Part shown: positions 17,078 to 25,263 of the stretch, piece after piece
How the letters are laid out: each line of letters starts with the position of its first letter
Numbering within the stretch: position 1 is the stretch's first letter
DNA from: Microvirga solisilvae
GTDB taxonomy: Bacteria; Pseudomonadota; Alphaproteobacteria; Rhizobiales; Beijerinckiaceae
Direction: 5' to 3'
Assembly: GCF_022808595.1 (NCBI RefSeq)
Contig: NZ_JAKUCN010000003.1
Span: 372,001-436,000, forward strand
DNA: 64,000 nucleotides
Position numbers and translations under genes: made by a program
Notes under the pieces: model-generated
The model's database searches: none
Seen by the model: only the letters and a program-made list of their open reading frames with translations
Told to the model about the DNA's origin: nothing

Positions 17078-17971
17078 TTAATTCTTGAGTTTGGGCAAGT
17101 TTGCCAGGGCTTGGCGCAAATTGCCATCGTTCCGTTCGAGCGCGCCCTGAGCTTCGTGCGCAGATGCGCCGAGCGCGATGAGAACGGCCGTCTTCAGATC
17201 GCCGCCGGCTTGCCGGATGGCGTCCGCAGCTGTCGCCTCGTCGCAATCGGTGATCTGCATCACCATGATCTCGCTGCGGCGGCGAAGCTTCGCGTTGGTC
17301 GCGCGCATGTTCACCATGAGGCCACGATAGACGCGGCCCATACGCACCATGATGAGCGAGGACAGAAGGTTGAGGATCACCTTCTGCGCCGTGCCCGCCT
17401 TCATGCGCGTGGATCCCGCGATCACCTCCTCGCCCGTATCGGCGAGGATGGGATGCGAGCAGGCATCCAAGATCGGCGCTTCCGCATTGTTGGAGATGCC
17501 GATGGTCTGCGCCCCGCGCGAGGCGGCCTCCTTCAGCGCCGCGATCGTAAACGGCGTCCTGCCGCTTGCGGCGACGCCGATCACCACGTCGTTGGGTCCG
17601 ATGTTGTTGTCGCGAATCCCGGCGATGCCTTCCTCGACCGAATCTTCCGCGTTCTCGACCGCCTTCATCAGCGCTCCATGGCCGCCGGCGATCAGGTATA
17701 CCACCTTGTCGTCGGGCCAGTTGAAGGTGGGGGGCAGTTCGGTGCCGTCCTGGACGCCGATTCGGCCCGAGGTGCCCGCGCCCACATAGACGAGGCGTCC
17801 GCCTTTGCGGAGACGGACCGCCGCTTCCTCAGCCGCAGCCGCGATGGCGGGCAGGGAGGGGCGGATTGCGGCTACCGCCGAGAGCTGTCCCTCGTAAAAT
17901 GCCGAGAGGACATCGAGACTGGACCAGGTATCCAGATCCTGGAAGCGATTACTGAAATGTTCTGTCGCCAT
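17078..17971 (-). CDS. murQ: N-acetylmuramic acid 6-phosphate etherase
   Basis: It cleaves the lactyl ether of MurNAc-6-phosphate, giving GlcNAc-6-phosphate and D-lactate, a key step in peptidoglycan recycling. The 297-residue product is a SIS-domain protein with VGAGTSGRIGVQDGTELPPTFNW (the catalytic-glutamate region), AVENAEDSVEEG (second acidic residue) and VIGVAASGRTPF, all diagnostic for MurQ. GlcNAc-6-phosphate would go to NagA, encoded at 24127-25263. The start was set at ATG 17971 (MATEHFSN); an ATG at 17995 would add 8 residues without a ribosome-binding site. An operator-like ACCA box lies 27-40 bases upstream, so the gene may have its own promoter inside the operon. Confidence 0.94.
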   Translation of the reverse strand: MATEHFSNRFQDLDTWSSLDVLSAFYEGQLSAVAAIRPSLPAIAAAAEEAAVRLRKGGRLVYVGAGTSGRIGVQDGTELPPTFNWPDDKVVYLIAGGHGALMKAVENAEDSVEEGIAGIRDNNIGPNDVVIGVAASGRTPFTIAALKEAASRGAQTIGISNNAEAPILDACSHPILADTGEEVIAGSTRMKAGTAQKVILNLLSSLIMVRMGRVYRGLMVNMRATNAKLRRRSEIMVMQITDCDEATAADAIRQAGGDLKTAVLIALGASAHEAQGALERNDGNLRQALANLPKLKN

Positions 17972-17997
17972 TCTGCCAACTTTCTTCCAGACCAATA

Positions 17998-18012
17998 TAG
18001 GACCAGTTGGCG
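17998..18012. promoter_or_regulatory. Putative ACCA-N2-TGGT type operator upstream of murQ
   Basis: AGGACCAGTTGGC has the same half-sites (ACCA, two bases, TGG) as the boxes at 20246-20255 and 31656-31671. A second GACCA half-site lies 10 bases to its left. It sits between the serine hydrolase stop and the murQ start. It is the least symmetrical of the three. Confidence 0.35.
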
Positions 18013-18073
18013 GATTCCGGCAATCGGCGACGATGCCTCACGAAGTCGCCTCACCAGATTTTTTCAAGCATCC

Positions 18074-19102
18074 TTAAAACCGGGTCCGACCGTCGAACAA
18101 CGCGATCACCTCGTCGCCTGTTGCACGGCGTAAGGCGAGAATGCCGCTGTCCTTATGGCGGGAGAGGTGGACGCGATTGGTGAGCAGGGACCAGGCGAGC
18201 CCACGCTCGAAATCGACCCAGAGGCCGGTGCCGGTAAAGCCCGTATGGCCGATTGTGGCGTCAGAGCAGGAATCGCCGCCGTGCCAGCCCGCATACGAGC
18301 CTTCCCAGCCTACATTGCGCTTGTTCGATACGCGCGTGCGAATGGCCTCGAGCGATGCTTTGGACAGGCCTGAGCCGTCGAGAACTCCATGGGCGAAATC
18401 GAGAACCGCGTCGATGGTGCCGAACAATCCAGCATGTCCGGATGCACCGCCCAGCGCGAAGGCATTTTCGTCATGCACCTCGCCACGGATCACCCGTCCG
18501 CGCCAGGTGCAGTGTTCGGTCGCGGCGCAGAGCTGCGGATTGGGTCGGAACGAAAAACCTTCCGGCAAAGGTTGGTCGAGCAGGGGCTTGCCGGTGATGC
18601 GCTCGATGGCGATGCCGAGCAGCATGAAATTGATGTCGGAATAGACCGGCGGGCCGCTCTGCCACACGCGTTGCAGAATGAAGGCGCGCAGGGTGTTCGG
18701 GTCCTGGCCGTAGGTGTAGAGCGGCTCGACGGCAGGCAAATGCGTCTGGTGCGCCAGGCATTGCCGGAACGTGAGACGCCGCTCGGCGGCGTTCATGTCG
18801 TACTGGCGAAGATCGGGAATGACCGTGACAAGCGCATCGTCGAGCCCGATCCGGCCTGCTTCCACGAGCTTCAGGATCGCTGTCGTGGTGAAGATCACCT
18901 TTGTGAGGGAGGCAAGATCGAACCAGGTTTCCCGCGAGAGGTTTTCTTCATCCGGCACGATCTGCGCGCGACCCCGCCAGCGCACGGCACGTTGGCCATC
19001 GGCGGTGACGAGCCCAAGAACCGCGCCGGGAATATCGCCGCGCGCGATGGCTTGTGCGGCAGGCGCGAAGGCCTGATCGATGATCTTGTCGAGAGCCATC
19101 AT
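18074..19102 (-). CDS. Beta-lactamase-fold serine hydrolase (class C/AmpH-like)
   Basis: A 342-residue penicillin-binding-protein-fold hydrolase. The catalytic SxxK is S65-L-T-K68 in FDLASLTKVIF, the second motif is Y154-S-D156 (in place of YxN) and the third is GHTGFTG. I see no clear signal peptide, so it is probably cytoplasmic. Family members act as esterases, peptidases or amidases on muropeptide-like substrates. One base separates it from the upstream anmK, so the two are translationally coupled. In this context it may trim peptide from recycled muropeptides; this is inference, since the family is functionally broad. Confidence 0.85.
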   Translation of the reverse strand: MMALDKIIDQAFAPAAQAIARGDIPGAVLGLVTADGQRAVRWRGRAQIVPDEENLSRETWFDLASLTKVIFTTTAILKLVEAGRIGLDDALVTVIPDLRQYDMNAAERRLTFRQCLAHQTHLPAVEPLYTYGQDPNTLRAFILQRVWQSGPPVYSDINFMLLGIAIERITGKPLLDQPLPEGFSFRPNPQLCAATEHCTWRGRVIRGEVHDENAFALGGASGHAGLFGTIDAVLDFAHGVLDGSGLSKASLEAIRTRVSNKRNVGWEGSYAGWHGGDSCSDATIGHTGFTGTGLWVDFERGLAWSLLTNRVHLSRHKDSGILALRRATGDEVIALFDGRTRF

Positions 19103-19103
19103 C

Positions 19104-20201
19104 TCACGCTGCGTGGCGCACTTCGCCGCCCGGCATGGGATGCGGCACGCCGGTCGTGGTGGGAAGGCTCAATGGCAGGCCAAGTGTCGAGCGGACGGCG
19201 AGATAACCGAAGGCCTGTGCCTCAAGGAAATCGCCGTTCCAGCCCACCGCCTCCACCGGATCGACAGGGACGGCGAGTCGTTCATGCAAGCGGCGCATGA
19301 AATGCGCATTGAGACGCCCACCACCGGTGACGAGCCATCGCTGCGGCGCGCGGGGCACATGGCGCAGCGAGGCGATGACAGATTCGATGGTGAAGGCGGC
19401 GAGCGTCGCCGCGCCATCCTCGTCCGAGAGCGCTTCCACGCTTCTAGCGCGGGCGTGAAAATCCTGCCGGTCGAGGGATTTCGGAGCGGGACGTTCGAAG
19501 AACGGATTCGTCATGAACTCGGCTACCAGCTTTTCATCGACTTTGCCGGAAGCCGCGAGCTTGCCGTTCTCGTCGAAGCTCAAGCCTCGCCGGCGCAGGA
19601 TGAAATCGTCGAGAAGGGCGCTAGCCGGGCCTGTATCGAAGGCGATCACCGTCTCGCCGTCGATATAGGTGACGTTGCCGACGCCGCCGAGATTGAGGAT
19701 CATGATCGGCTGCGGCAACGAGCTGGCGAGCGCGCGGTGATAGAGCGGCACGAAAGGCGCGCCTTCGCCGCCGGAGGCCACATCCGCATGCCGGAAGCGG
19801 TAAACCGTGTCGATGCCGAGTTCCTGCGCTACTCGATCGCCGAGGCCAAGTTGGCGCGTGAAGCGGATTTCGGGACGGTGATAGACCGTCTGCCCATGAA
19901 AGCCGATGAGGCTCACATCCTTCGCTGAGATGCCCGCTTCCTCCATGAAGCGGCGAATGGCGCCGATATGCGCCTGAGTGACGGCGGCCTCAAGGTCTTC
20001 CAGCGGCTCGCTCTGTGCGCGCTCCGGTTGCGCAATAAGCGCCTGCAGCGTTTTCCGCAAATCGGCGGGATAGGAGAAGGTACGTCCCGGCCCAGGCTTC
20101 ACAAAGGCCTCGCCATCCGTCTCCACGATGGAGACATCGATGCCGTCCATGGAGGTTCCGCTGATCACGCCGATGGCTTTGACGGGCGGGCGCTGGGACA
20201 T
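19104..20201 (-). CDS. anmK: Anhydro-N-acetylmuramic acid kinase
   Basis: It hydrolyses and phosphorylates 1,6-anhydroMurNAc to MurNAc-6-phosphate, the substrate of MurQ. The product is 365 residues, close to the 369 of E. coli AnmK. Motifs: ATP-binding GVISGTSMDGIDVS, GFHGQTVYHRPE, NLGGVGNVTYI and the aspartate in AFDTGPASALLDD (the family more often has GPGN there). ATG 20201 was chosen because CGGAGGAACAG ends directly in front of it; the TTG at 20222 lacks such a site. First gene of the minus-strand recycling operon and divergent from the transporter genes, with the shared 138-bp promoter region holding operator-like repeats. Confidence 0.95.
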   Translation of the reverse strand: MSQRPPVKAIGVISGTSMDGIDVSIVETDGEAFVKPGPGRTFSYPADLRKTLQALIAQPERAQSEPLEDLEAAVTQAHIGAIRRFMEEAGISAKDVSLIGFHGQTVYHRPEIRFTRQLGLGDRVAQELGIDTVYRFRHADVASGGEGAPFVPLYHRALASSLPQPIMILNLGGVGNVTYIDGETVIAFDTGPASALLDDFILRRRGLSFDENGKLAASGKVDEKLVAEFMTNPFFERPAPKSLDRQDFHARARSVEALSDEDGAATLAAFTIESVIASLRHVPRAPQRWLVTGGGRLNAHFMRRLHERLAVPVDPVEAVGWNGDFLEAQAFGYLAVRSTLGLPLSLPTTTGVPHPMPGGEVRHAA

Positions 20202-20242
20202 CTGTTCCTCCGGAAAATGCAATTTTCAGGACCATAACACAG

Positions 20243-20281
20243 GAAACCAAGTGGTCTAGAGTGGTATGAGATTGGACCATG
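20243..20281. promoter_or_regulatory. Putative GntR-type operator in the anmK/transporter divergent promoter
   Basis: ACCAAGTGGTCTAGA begins at 20246 and shares ACCA-N2-TGGTCTA with the perfect palindrome at 31656-31671. It is followed at about 10-base intervals by TGGTAT (20262) and TTGGACCA (20272). The TGGTCTAGA core matches half of the DasR/NagR operator consensus (TGGTCTAGACCA) known for GntR regulators of amino-sugar genes. It lies between the divergent starts of anmK and the solute-binding protein, where a local GntR regulator would act on both. Confidence 0.5.
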
Positions 20282-20339
20282 ACAGGCTCTAAGACCTGCT
20301 CTATAAATTCTCCTGCGGCTTCCAAGGGAGAAAAGACGC

Positions 20340-21839
20340 ATGTTCAGGTCAGCACTGCGCAGCACGTTGAGCGCGGGTTTCATGGTGGCCGCGATGGCCA
20401 CGGCTTCGGCTCAGGTTTTGGAGATCGGAGCAGATAACGGTCCCACCGGCCTCGATCCTCACCTCATCACCGCCTTTCCGAGCTTCATGGTGGTAAACGG
20501 CAATATCTACGAGGGCCTCACCGCCATCGACAAGGATCTCAAGGTCATTCCGAGCCTTGCCGAATCCTGGACCGTCGCGCCCGACGGCAAGACCTATACC
20601 TTCAAGCTCCGTTCCGGCGTGAAATTCCACGACGGCTCGGCCATGGAAGCAGCGGACGTGGTGGCTTCCGTGAAGCGCCTGCTCAGCAAGGACATCGCTT
20701 CACCGCTCGCGAGCCGCCTCTCGGCGGTGGAGAGCGCCAACGCCGTCGATGCGCAGACCGTCGAGTTTAAGCTGAAAGAGCCGTCGGCGGCGCTTCTCTC
20801 GTCGCTTGCCACCATCGCCATCGTGCCGCGCGCCATGGAGACCAACAAGGACGCCCTGCAGAAGGCGCCCGTCGGCACCGGTCCGTTCAAGTTCCAGGAA
20901 TGGCAGCCCAACGGCTACATCCTGCTCACCAAGAACGAAGCCTATTGGGAAAAGGGCCTGCCGAAGCTCTCTGGCCTCAAGTTCAACATCGTGCCTGAAT
21001 CGGCGACGCGTCAGGTGGGACTCACCAACGGCCAATATGCGCTATTGCCGAATATTGATGCAGCCACCGCACTGCAGCTTAAGGGTAAGCCGAATGTGAA
21101 GCTCGCCGAGACTATGGATCTCGCCTACACGCTCATCGGCATGAATGTGTCGAAGCCCCCCTTCGATAATCCGAAGGTGCGCGAGGCCGTGAACTACGCG
21201 ATCAATCGCAAGGAGATCGTGGACGCGGCGCTCTTCGGTGCCGGCGTTCCCGGCGGCCCGCTTTCGCCGGCGCTCAAGTCCTGGGCGCTCGATGTGAAGG
21301 AGTTCGGCTGCTATACGCATGATCCGGCGAAGGCCCAGGCGCTTCTGAAGGAAGCGGGCGTTGCCACACCGGTCACTGTCTCCATGAAGGTTCTGCCGCG
21401 TCAGGACATCAAGGACGTCGCTCAGGTGGTGCAGGAGCAGCTGAATAAGGCTGGCTTCAAGGTTGAGCTTGTCAACCAGGAGCAAGGTCAGTTCATCCAA
21501 GATTGGCGCAACAGCAATTTCGACATGTTCGCTTCGATCAATGCCGGCCAGCCTGATCCGGACGAGTATTTCTATCGCACCTTCCGCACGGGCGGCTCGA
21601 CCAACGTGTTCAAGTACTCGGACGCGGAGATCGATGGCCTGCTCGACAAGGCACGCACCCTCTCCAACCAGGCGGAGCGCAAGACGGCTTATGACGCTGT
21701 GCAGAAGAAGCTCGCCTGCTCGGGCCCGGTGGCGCATCTGACCTACGGCACGCTGTTCTCGGCTATGAACGACAAGCTCAAGGGCTATGACGTGATGCCG
21801 AACCGCTCGCTGATGCTGCTGCGCAACGCATCCTACTGA
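20340..21839 (+). CDS. Peptide-type ABC transporter solute-binding protein (SBP family 5)
   Basis: A 499-residue periplasmic binding protein with a cleavable signal peptide ending in ATASAQ|V. The SBP_bac_5 (DppA/OppA) family shows in GPTGLDPHLITAF near the N-terminus, SLAESWTVAPDGKTYTFKLRSGVKFHDG and VREAVNYAINRKEIV. Members bind peptides, muropeptides, opines or nickel complexes. Its placement opposite anmK and ahead of two permeases suggests uptake of anhydro-muropeptides or amino-sugar-containing peptides; a related family-5 system serves peptidoglycan recycling in Agrobacterium. A hairpin with a T-rich tail after the gene would give excess binding protein over permease. Confidence 0.9.
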   Translation: MFRSALRSTLSAGFMVAAMATASAQVLEIGADNGPTGLDPHLITAFPSFMVVNGNIYEGLTAIDKDLKVIPSLAESWTVAPDGKTYTFKLRSGVKFHDGSAMEAADVVASVKRLLSKDIASPLASRLSAVESANAVDAQTVEFKLKEPSAALLSSLATIAIVPRAMETNKDALQKAPVGTGPFKFQEWQPNGYILLTKNEAYWEKGLPKLSGLKFNIVPESATRQVGLTNGQYALLPNIDAATALQLKGKPNVKLAETMDLAYTLIGMNVSKPPFDNPKVREAVNYAINRKEIVDAALFGAGVPGGPLSPALKSWALDVKEFGCYTHDPAKAQALLKEAGVATPVTVSMKVLPRQDIKDVAQVVQEQLNKAGFKVELVNQEQGQFIQDWRNSNFDMFASINAGQPDPDEYFYRTFRTGGSTNVFKYSDAEIDGLLDKARTLSNQAERKTAYDAVQKKLACSGPVAHLTYGTLFSAMNDKLKGYDVMPNRSLMLLRNASY

Positions 21840-21848
21840 TCGCGCACC

Positions 21849-21891
21849 CGCACCGGCGCTGCATTCTTGTTCGCGCCGGTGCGTTTCGTTT
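21849..21891 (+). terminator. Intra-operon attenuator hairpin after the binding-protein gene
   Basis: An 11-bp perfect stem (21849-21859 with 21873-21883), a 13-base loop and TTTCGTTTT. It lies between the solute-binding protein and first permease genes, a usual place for partial termination or 3'-end protection that raises the amount of binding protein. Confidence 0.75.
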
Positions 21892-21910
21892 TGCAAGAGT
21901 TGTATTCTCC

Positions 21911-22858
21911 ATGAATCGCGTCCTGCTCACGCGCCTGATCGATCTCATCCTCGTTCTCTTCGGGGTTTCGATCATCGTGTTTCTCATGATCCGCCTGATT
22001 CCAGGCGATGCTGTCGCGATCATGCTGGGCGCGAACACCGAGATCACGCCGGAGCGCATGGCGGAACTCAACCGGCGCGTCGGGCTCGACCGGCCGATCA
22101 TCGAGCAATACCTGATCTGGGCAGGCTCCGCTCTCCAGGGCGACTTCGGCACCTCACTCTGGACCGGACGTCCCGTCTCCGCTGAAATTCTCCTTCATCT
22201 CTGGCCCACCTTGGAGCTGACATTCCTGGCGCTTCTCGTCGGCGCCGTGCTGGCTGTTCCCCTCGGCTGCCTGATGGCGCAGACGCGCGGCAATGCGGCG
22301 GATGTGCTCATGCGCATGGGCTCCATCGCGGGTCTCACGATTCCGTCCTTCTGGCTCGGCATCGTGATGATCCTGCTGCTTTCATCCTGGGCGCCGGGTT
22401 TCGCGTCGCTGGGTTATGTGCCTTTCTCCGAAGATCCTCTCGGCAATCTCCAGCGCATGCTGCTGCCTTCGATCGCGCTCGCTTTGCCGATCCTCGCCAA
22501 TCTCTCGCGCCTCGTGCGCTCGGCCATGCTCGATGCGCTGGGGCAGGATTATGTGCGCACGGCCCGAGCCAAGGGGCTGGCCGAACGAAGCGTGGTCTAC
22601 AAGCACGCCTTGCGTAATGCGCTCATCCCCTTCCTCACCAGCGTCGGCATCATGACCGGCTATCTGCTCGGCGGCGCTATCGTAGTGGAGCAGGTCTTCG
22701 CCATCCCAGGTTTGGGCCGCCTGATTCTCGGCGCCATCGCCGAGCGCAATTACCCGCTGATCCAGGCCACGATCCTCGTGGTGACGGCAGGATTCGTGAT
22801 TGTGAATTTCCTCGTCGATCTGCTCTACATTCTCGTCGACCCGCGCGTGAGGGCCTGA
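21911..22858 (+). CDS. ABC transporter permease, DppB type
   Basis: A 315-residue inner-membrane permease with an N-terminal helix (LIDLILVLFGVSIIVFLMIRLIPGD) typical of DppB/OppB and five more hydrophobic segments. The cytoplasmic coupling loop is present (DYVRTARAKGLAERSVVYKHALRNAL, residues about 215-240), with the EAA-type glycine. It pairs with the next gene, 4 bases downstream, to form the transmembrane channel. No ATPase gene follows, so the energising subunits must be encoded elsewhere. Confidence 0.92.
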   Translation: MNRVLLTRLIDLILVLFGVSIIVFLMIRLIPGDAVAIMLGANTEITPERMAELNRRVGLDRPIIEQYLIWAGSALQGDFGTSLWTGRPVSAEILLHLWPTLELTFLALLVGAVLAVPLGCLMAQTRGNAADVLMRMGSIAGLTIPSFWLGIVMILLLSSWAPGFASLGYVPFSEDPLGNLQRMLLPSIALALPILANLSRLVRSAMLDALGQDYVRTARAKGLAERSVVYKHALRNALIPFLTSVGIMTGYLLGGAIVVEQVFAIPGLGRLILGAIAERNYPLIQATILVVTAGFVIVNFLVDLLYILVDPRVRA

Positions 22859-22862
22859 ACTC

Positions 22863-23687
22863 GTGAAGCGTCTGGCCCAAAACAAGCTCCTCGCCTTTGC
22901 CGTATTGCTCGTGGTGATTCAGGTCGTTCTGGCCGTTGGTGCACCGCTCTTTGCGCCTTATGATCCGATGGCGCAGAGTGTGACCCGTCGTCTGAGGGGC
23001 CCTACAGAGCTCAACTGGCTGGGAACCGACCAGCTCGGACGCGACGTGCTCACACGCATTCTCTATGGCTATCGCACATCCCTCATCGCCTGCGTTCTCG
23101 CTGTCGGCATCGCGCTGCTCGCGGGTGGCGCGCTCGGCCTTTTCGCCGCCTATTATCGCGGCTGGCTTGATCGCATCATCATGCGCATCATGGATGTGCT
23201 CTTCGCCTTCCCCGTGATGCTGCTCGCTATCGGCATCATCGCGGTTCTCGGTCCGCATACCTATAGCGCCGCTGCGGCCATCGCGGTCGTCTATACGCCG
23301 ATCTTCGCGCGGCTCCTGCGCGGCCCGGCACTCGTTCTCTGCGAAAGCGAGTTCGTAGCTGGCGCGAAGGCCATTGGCGCATCGGATGCGCGCATCATCT
23401 TCCTGCACATCCTGCCGAACCTCGCCTCGGTCATCCTCGTGCAGACGAGCCTGCTTCTGTCGGCTGCCATTCTGGTGGAAGCCTCGCTCTCCTTCCTCGG
23501 ACTCGGCACGCAGCCGCCGACACCCTCGCTTGGCCTGATGCTCTCGGAGGGCCGCAACTTCCTCATGCTCTCGCCCTGGAGCGCGATCTTCGCGGGTTTC
23601 GCGATCCTCTTCCTCTCCTTCGGCTTCAACCTGCTGGGCGACGCCCTGCGCGATACGCTCGATCCGCGCCTGAGAGGGCAGCCTTGA
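22863..23687 (+). CDS. ABC transporter permease, DppC type
   Basis: A 274-residue permease with the N-terminal DppC/OppC signature (PYDPMAQSVTRRL and NWLGTDQLGRDVLTRILYGYRTSL). The EAA coupling loop is FVAGAKAIGASDARIIFLHILPNL, and about six membrane helices are visible. It starts with GTG four bases after the first permease gene. Its stop overlaps the TTG start of the GNAT gene, so the two are translationally coupled. Confidence 0.92.
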   Translation: MKRLAQNKLLAFAVLLVVIQVVLAVGAPLFAPYDPMAQSVTRRLRGPTELNWLGTDQLGRDVLTRILYGYRTSLIACVLAVGIALLAGGALGLFAAYYRGWLDRIIMRIMDVLFAFPVMLLAIGIIAVLGPHTYSAAAAIAVVYTPIFARLLRGPALVLCESEFVAGAKAIGASDARIIFLHILPNLASVILVQTSLLLSAAILVEASLSFLGLGTQPPTPSLGLMLSEGRNFLMLSPWSAIFAGFAILFLSFGFNLLGDALRDTLDPRLRGQP

Positions 23688-24130
23688 TCGTTCGCTCGGC
23701 AAGCACTGACGATATTCATAATTTGGCGGAGGTCGCTGCACGCTCCTATGGAACAGCTTTTGCAGGTATTCTAGAGCCAGAAGTGCTCGTAACGCGGGAT
23801 GCTGTATTCTTCGCCGAGCGTTTTGCATCGTCCTGGGACCGCATGCTGGTCGCGGAACAGGAAGGAAGGATCGTCGGCTTCCTGCTGTTGACGGACGGCC
23901 ACATCGACATGCTGTTCATGGAGCCCGCCGCAAGCGGGAAGGGCGGCGGCGCAAGGCTTCTGGAGTCAGCGGAGGCGCAGGGCGCGAAAAGCCTCGAATG
24001 CTTCCGCGACAATCACGGCGCGTGCCGGTTCTACGAGCGCCATGGCTGGCGCGTCACGCGCGCATACGAGCGAGAGTTTGCAGGCCGCAATCGCAGCTTC
24101 ATATTCTACGAGAAAACCAGAAGCGATTAG
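23684..24130 (+). CDS. GNAT-family N-acetyltransferase
   Basis: A 148-residue GCN5-type acetyltransferase. The acetyl-CoA-binding region is in motif A (DMLFMEPAASGKGGGARLLESAE), with a normal R/QxxGxG/A loop reduced to SGKGGG. The C-terminal NHGACRFYERHGWRVTRAYE is a typical motif B. The start codon is TTG and overlaps the stop of the permease. Its stop overlaps the convergent nagA stop by 4 bases. In this operon it may acetylate a de-N-acetylated amino sugar or an amino-acid moiety of an imported muropeptide; this is only inference. Confidence 0.85.
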   Translation: MIVRSASTDDIHNLAEVAARSYGTAFAGILEPEVLVTRDAVFFAERFASSWDRMLVAEQEGRIVGFLLLTDGHIDMLFMEPAASGKGGGARLLESAEAQGAKSLECFRDNHGACRFYERHGWRVTRAYEREFAGRNRSFIFYEKTRSD

Positions 24131-25263
24131 CCCTGCGACTCGCCGTCGATCCAGGTATCCTGAACATGCAGGCCTTCGTCGAGCAAAACGAGATCCGCGC
24201 GGTAGCCTTGAGCCACGCGTCCCAGCTCGTGATCCAACCTCAAGAAGGTAGCAGGCACGAGAGACGCCATCCGCAGCACGTCGGGCAGGGCAAGGCCTAA
24301 GCGTTCCACGCTGTTGCGAACGGCGGTGGCCATGTCGAGGTCGGAGCCTGCAAGCGTGCCGTCTTCCGTCGAGAGCTTACCGTCCTTGCGGTAGATCGTG
24401 CGGCTATGGAGATCGAATGTCTTCATGTCCGTTCCGGTGACCGCCATGGCGTCCGTGACCAGCATCATCCGCTCGGTGCCTTTCGCCGCAATGGCGAGGC
24501 GCAGGGCGGCGTCGCTCACGTGATAACCGTCGACGATGAGGCCGCACCAGGTGTCGCGATTGTCGAGGGCTGCGCCGACCGGGCCTGGCTCGCGTCCCGC
24601 GAGGGCCGGCATGGCATTGTAGAGATGCGTGAAGCCTCTCAATCCATGACGGATAGCCTCTGCAACCGTCTCGTAATCGCTGGCCGTATGCCCGGCACAG
24701 ACAAGAACGCCCGCAGCGGCGAGCTTCGCGACAGTCTCCATGCTGTTGCGCTCTGGAGCCAGCGTCACGAGGGTCCGGCCTTCCTTGAGCGAGATAAGAA
24801 TATCCAGATCCTCTTCCTCCATCGGCCTGATGAAGGAAGGATTGTGCACGCCTTTACGCTCGGGGCTGATGAAGGGCCCCTCGACATGAATGCCAAGCAC
24901 GCCGGGGACGCGCATGTACAAGGCTGAGCGCATGGCCTCGACGGCTTCCGCCATCTTTTCCCGGGTATCGGTGATGAAGGTGGGCATGAGGCCCGTGGTG
25001 CCGTATTTGCGGTGCGCAGCGGCGATCGTCCTGAGGCCGTCGACGCTGCGCACATCATTGAACATGATGCCGCCGCCGCCGTTCACCTGCACGTCGACGA
25101 AACCCGGAGCGAGCAGGCCCGTGACGGCGCGCCGCTTGATGCCCGCGCCGAGGTCGCGCTCAAAAGGAACGGCAATGATGCGGCCGTTCTCGATCACGAC
25201 AGCGCGGCCTTCAATCATGTGCGCGCCGTCGAAAATGCGGGCGCCTGTGAGGGCAATCGGCAT
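24127..25263 (-). CDS. nagA: N-acetylglucosamine-6-phosphate deacetylase
   Basis: It removes acetate from GlcNAc-6-phosphate, the product of MurQ and of GlcNAc kinase. The 378-residue product has PGFVDVQVNGGGG (the Q/N variant of the first metal site, as in E. coli NagA), the metal-binding glutamate in HVEGPFISPERKG, GHTASDYETV and FTHLYNAM, plus the catalytic aspartate in MLVTDAMAVTG. Its ATG overlaps the stop of the upstream SIS deaminase gene (ATGA). It is the last gene of the minus-strand kinase-gntR-SIS-nagA operon. Confidence 0.95.
   Translation of the reverse strand: MPIALTGARIFDGAHMIEGRAVVIENGRIIAVPFERDLGAGIKRRAVTGLLAPGFVDVQVNGGGGIMFNDVRSVDGLRTIAAAHRKYGTTGLMPTFITDTREKMAEAVEAMRSALYMRVPGVLGIHVEGPFISPERKGVHNPSFIRPMEEEDLDILISLKEGRTLVTLAPERNSMETVAKLAAAGVLVCAGHTASDYETVAEAIRHGLRGFTHLYNAMPALAGREPGPVGAALDNRDTWCGLIVDGYHVSDAALRLAIAAKGTERMMLVTDAMAVTGTDMKTFDLHSRTIYRKDGKLSTEDGTLAGSDLDMATAVRNSVERLGLALPDVLRMASLVPATFLRLDHELGRVAQGYRADLVLLDEGLHVQDTWIDGESQG

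Noticed and set aside
15567..17081. A 504-codon plus-strand frame across the PfkB and BadF-type kinase genes
   Set aside because: It spans two real minus-strand genes and the gap between them and shows no domain; long antisense frames are common at this GC content.
22677..23828. A 383-codon minus-strand frame opposite the transporter permease
   Set aside because: Highly charged (Glu/Arg/Gln-rich) shadow of a membrane protein gene; no ribosome-binding site.
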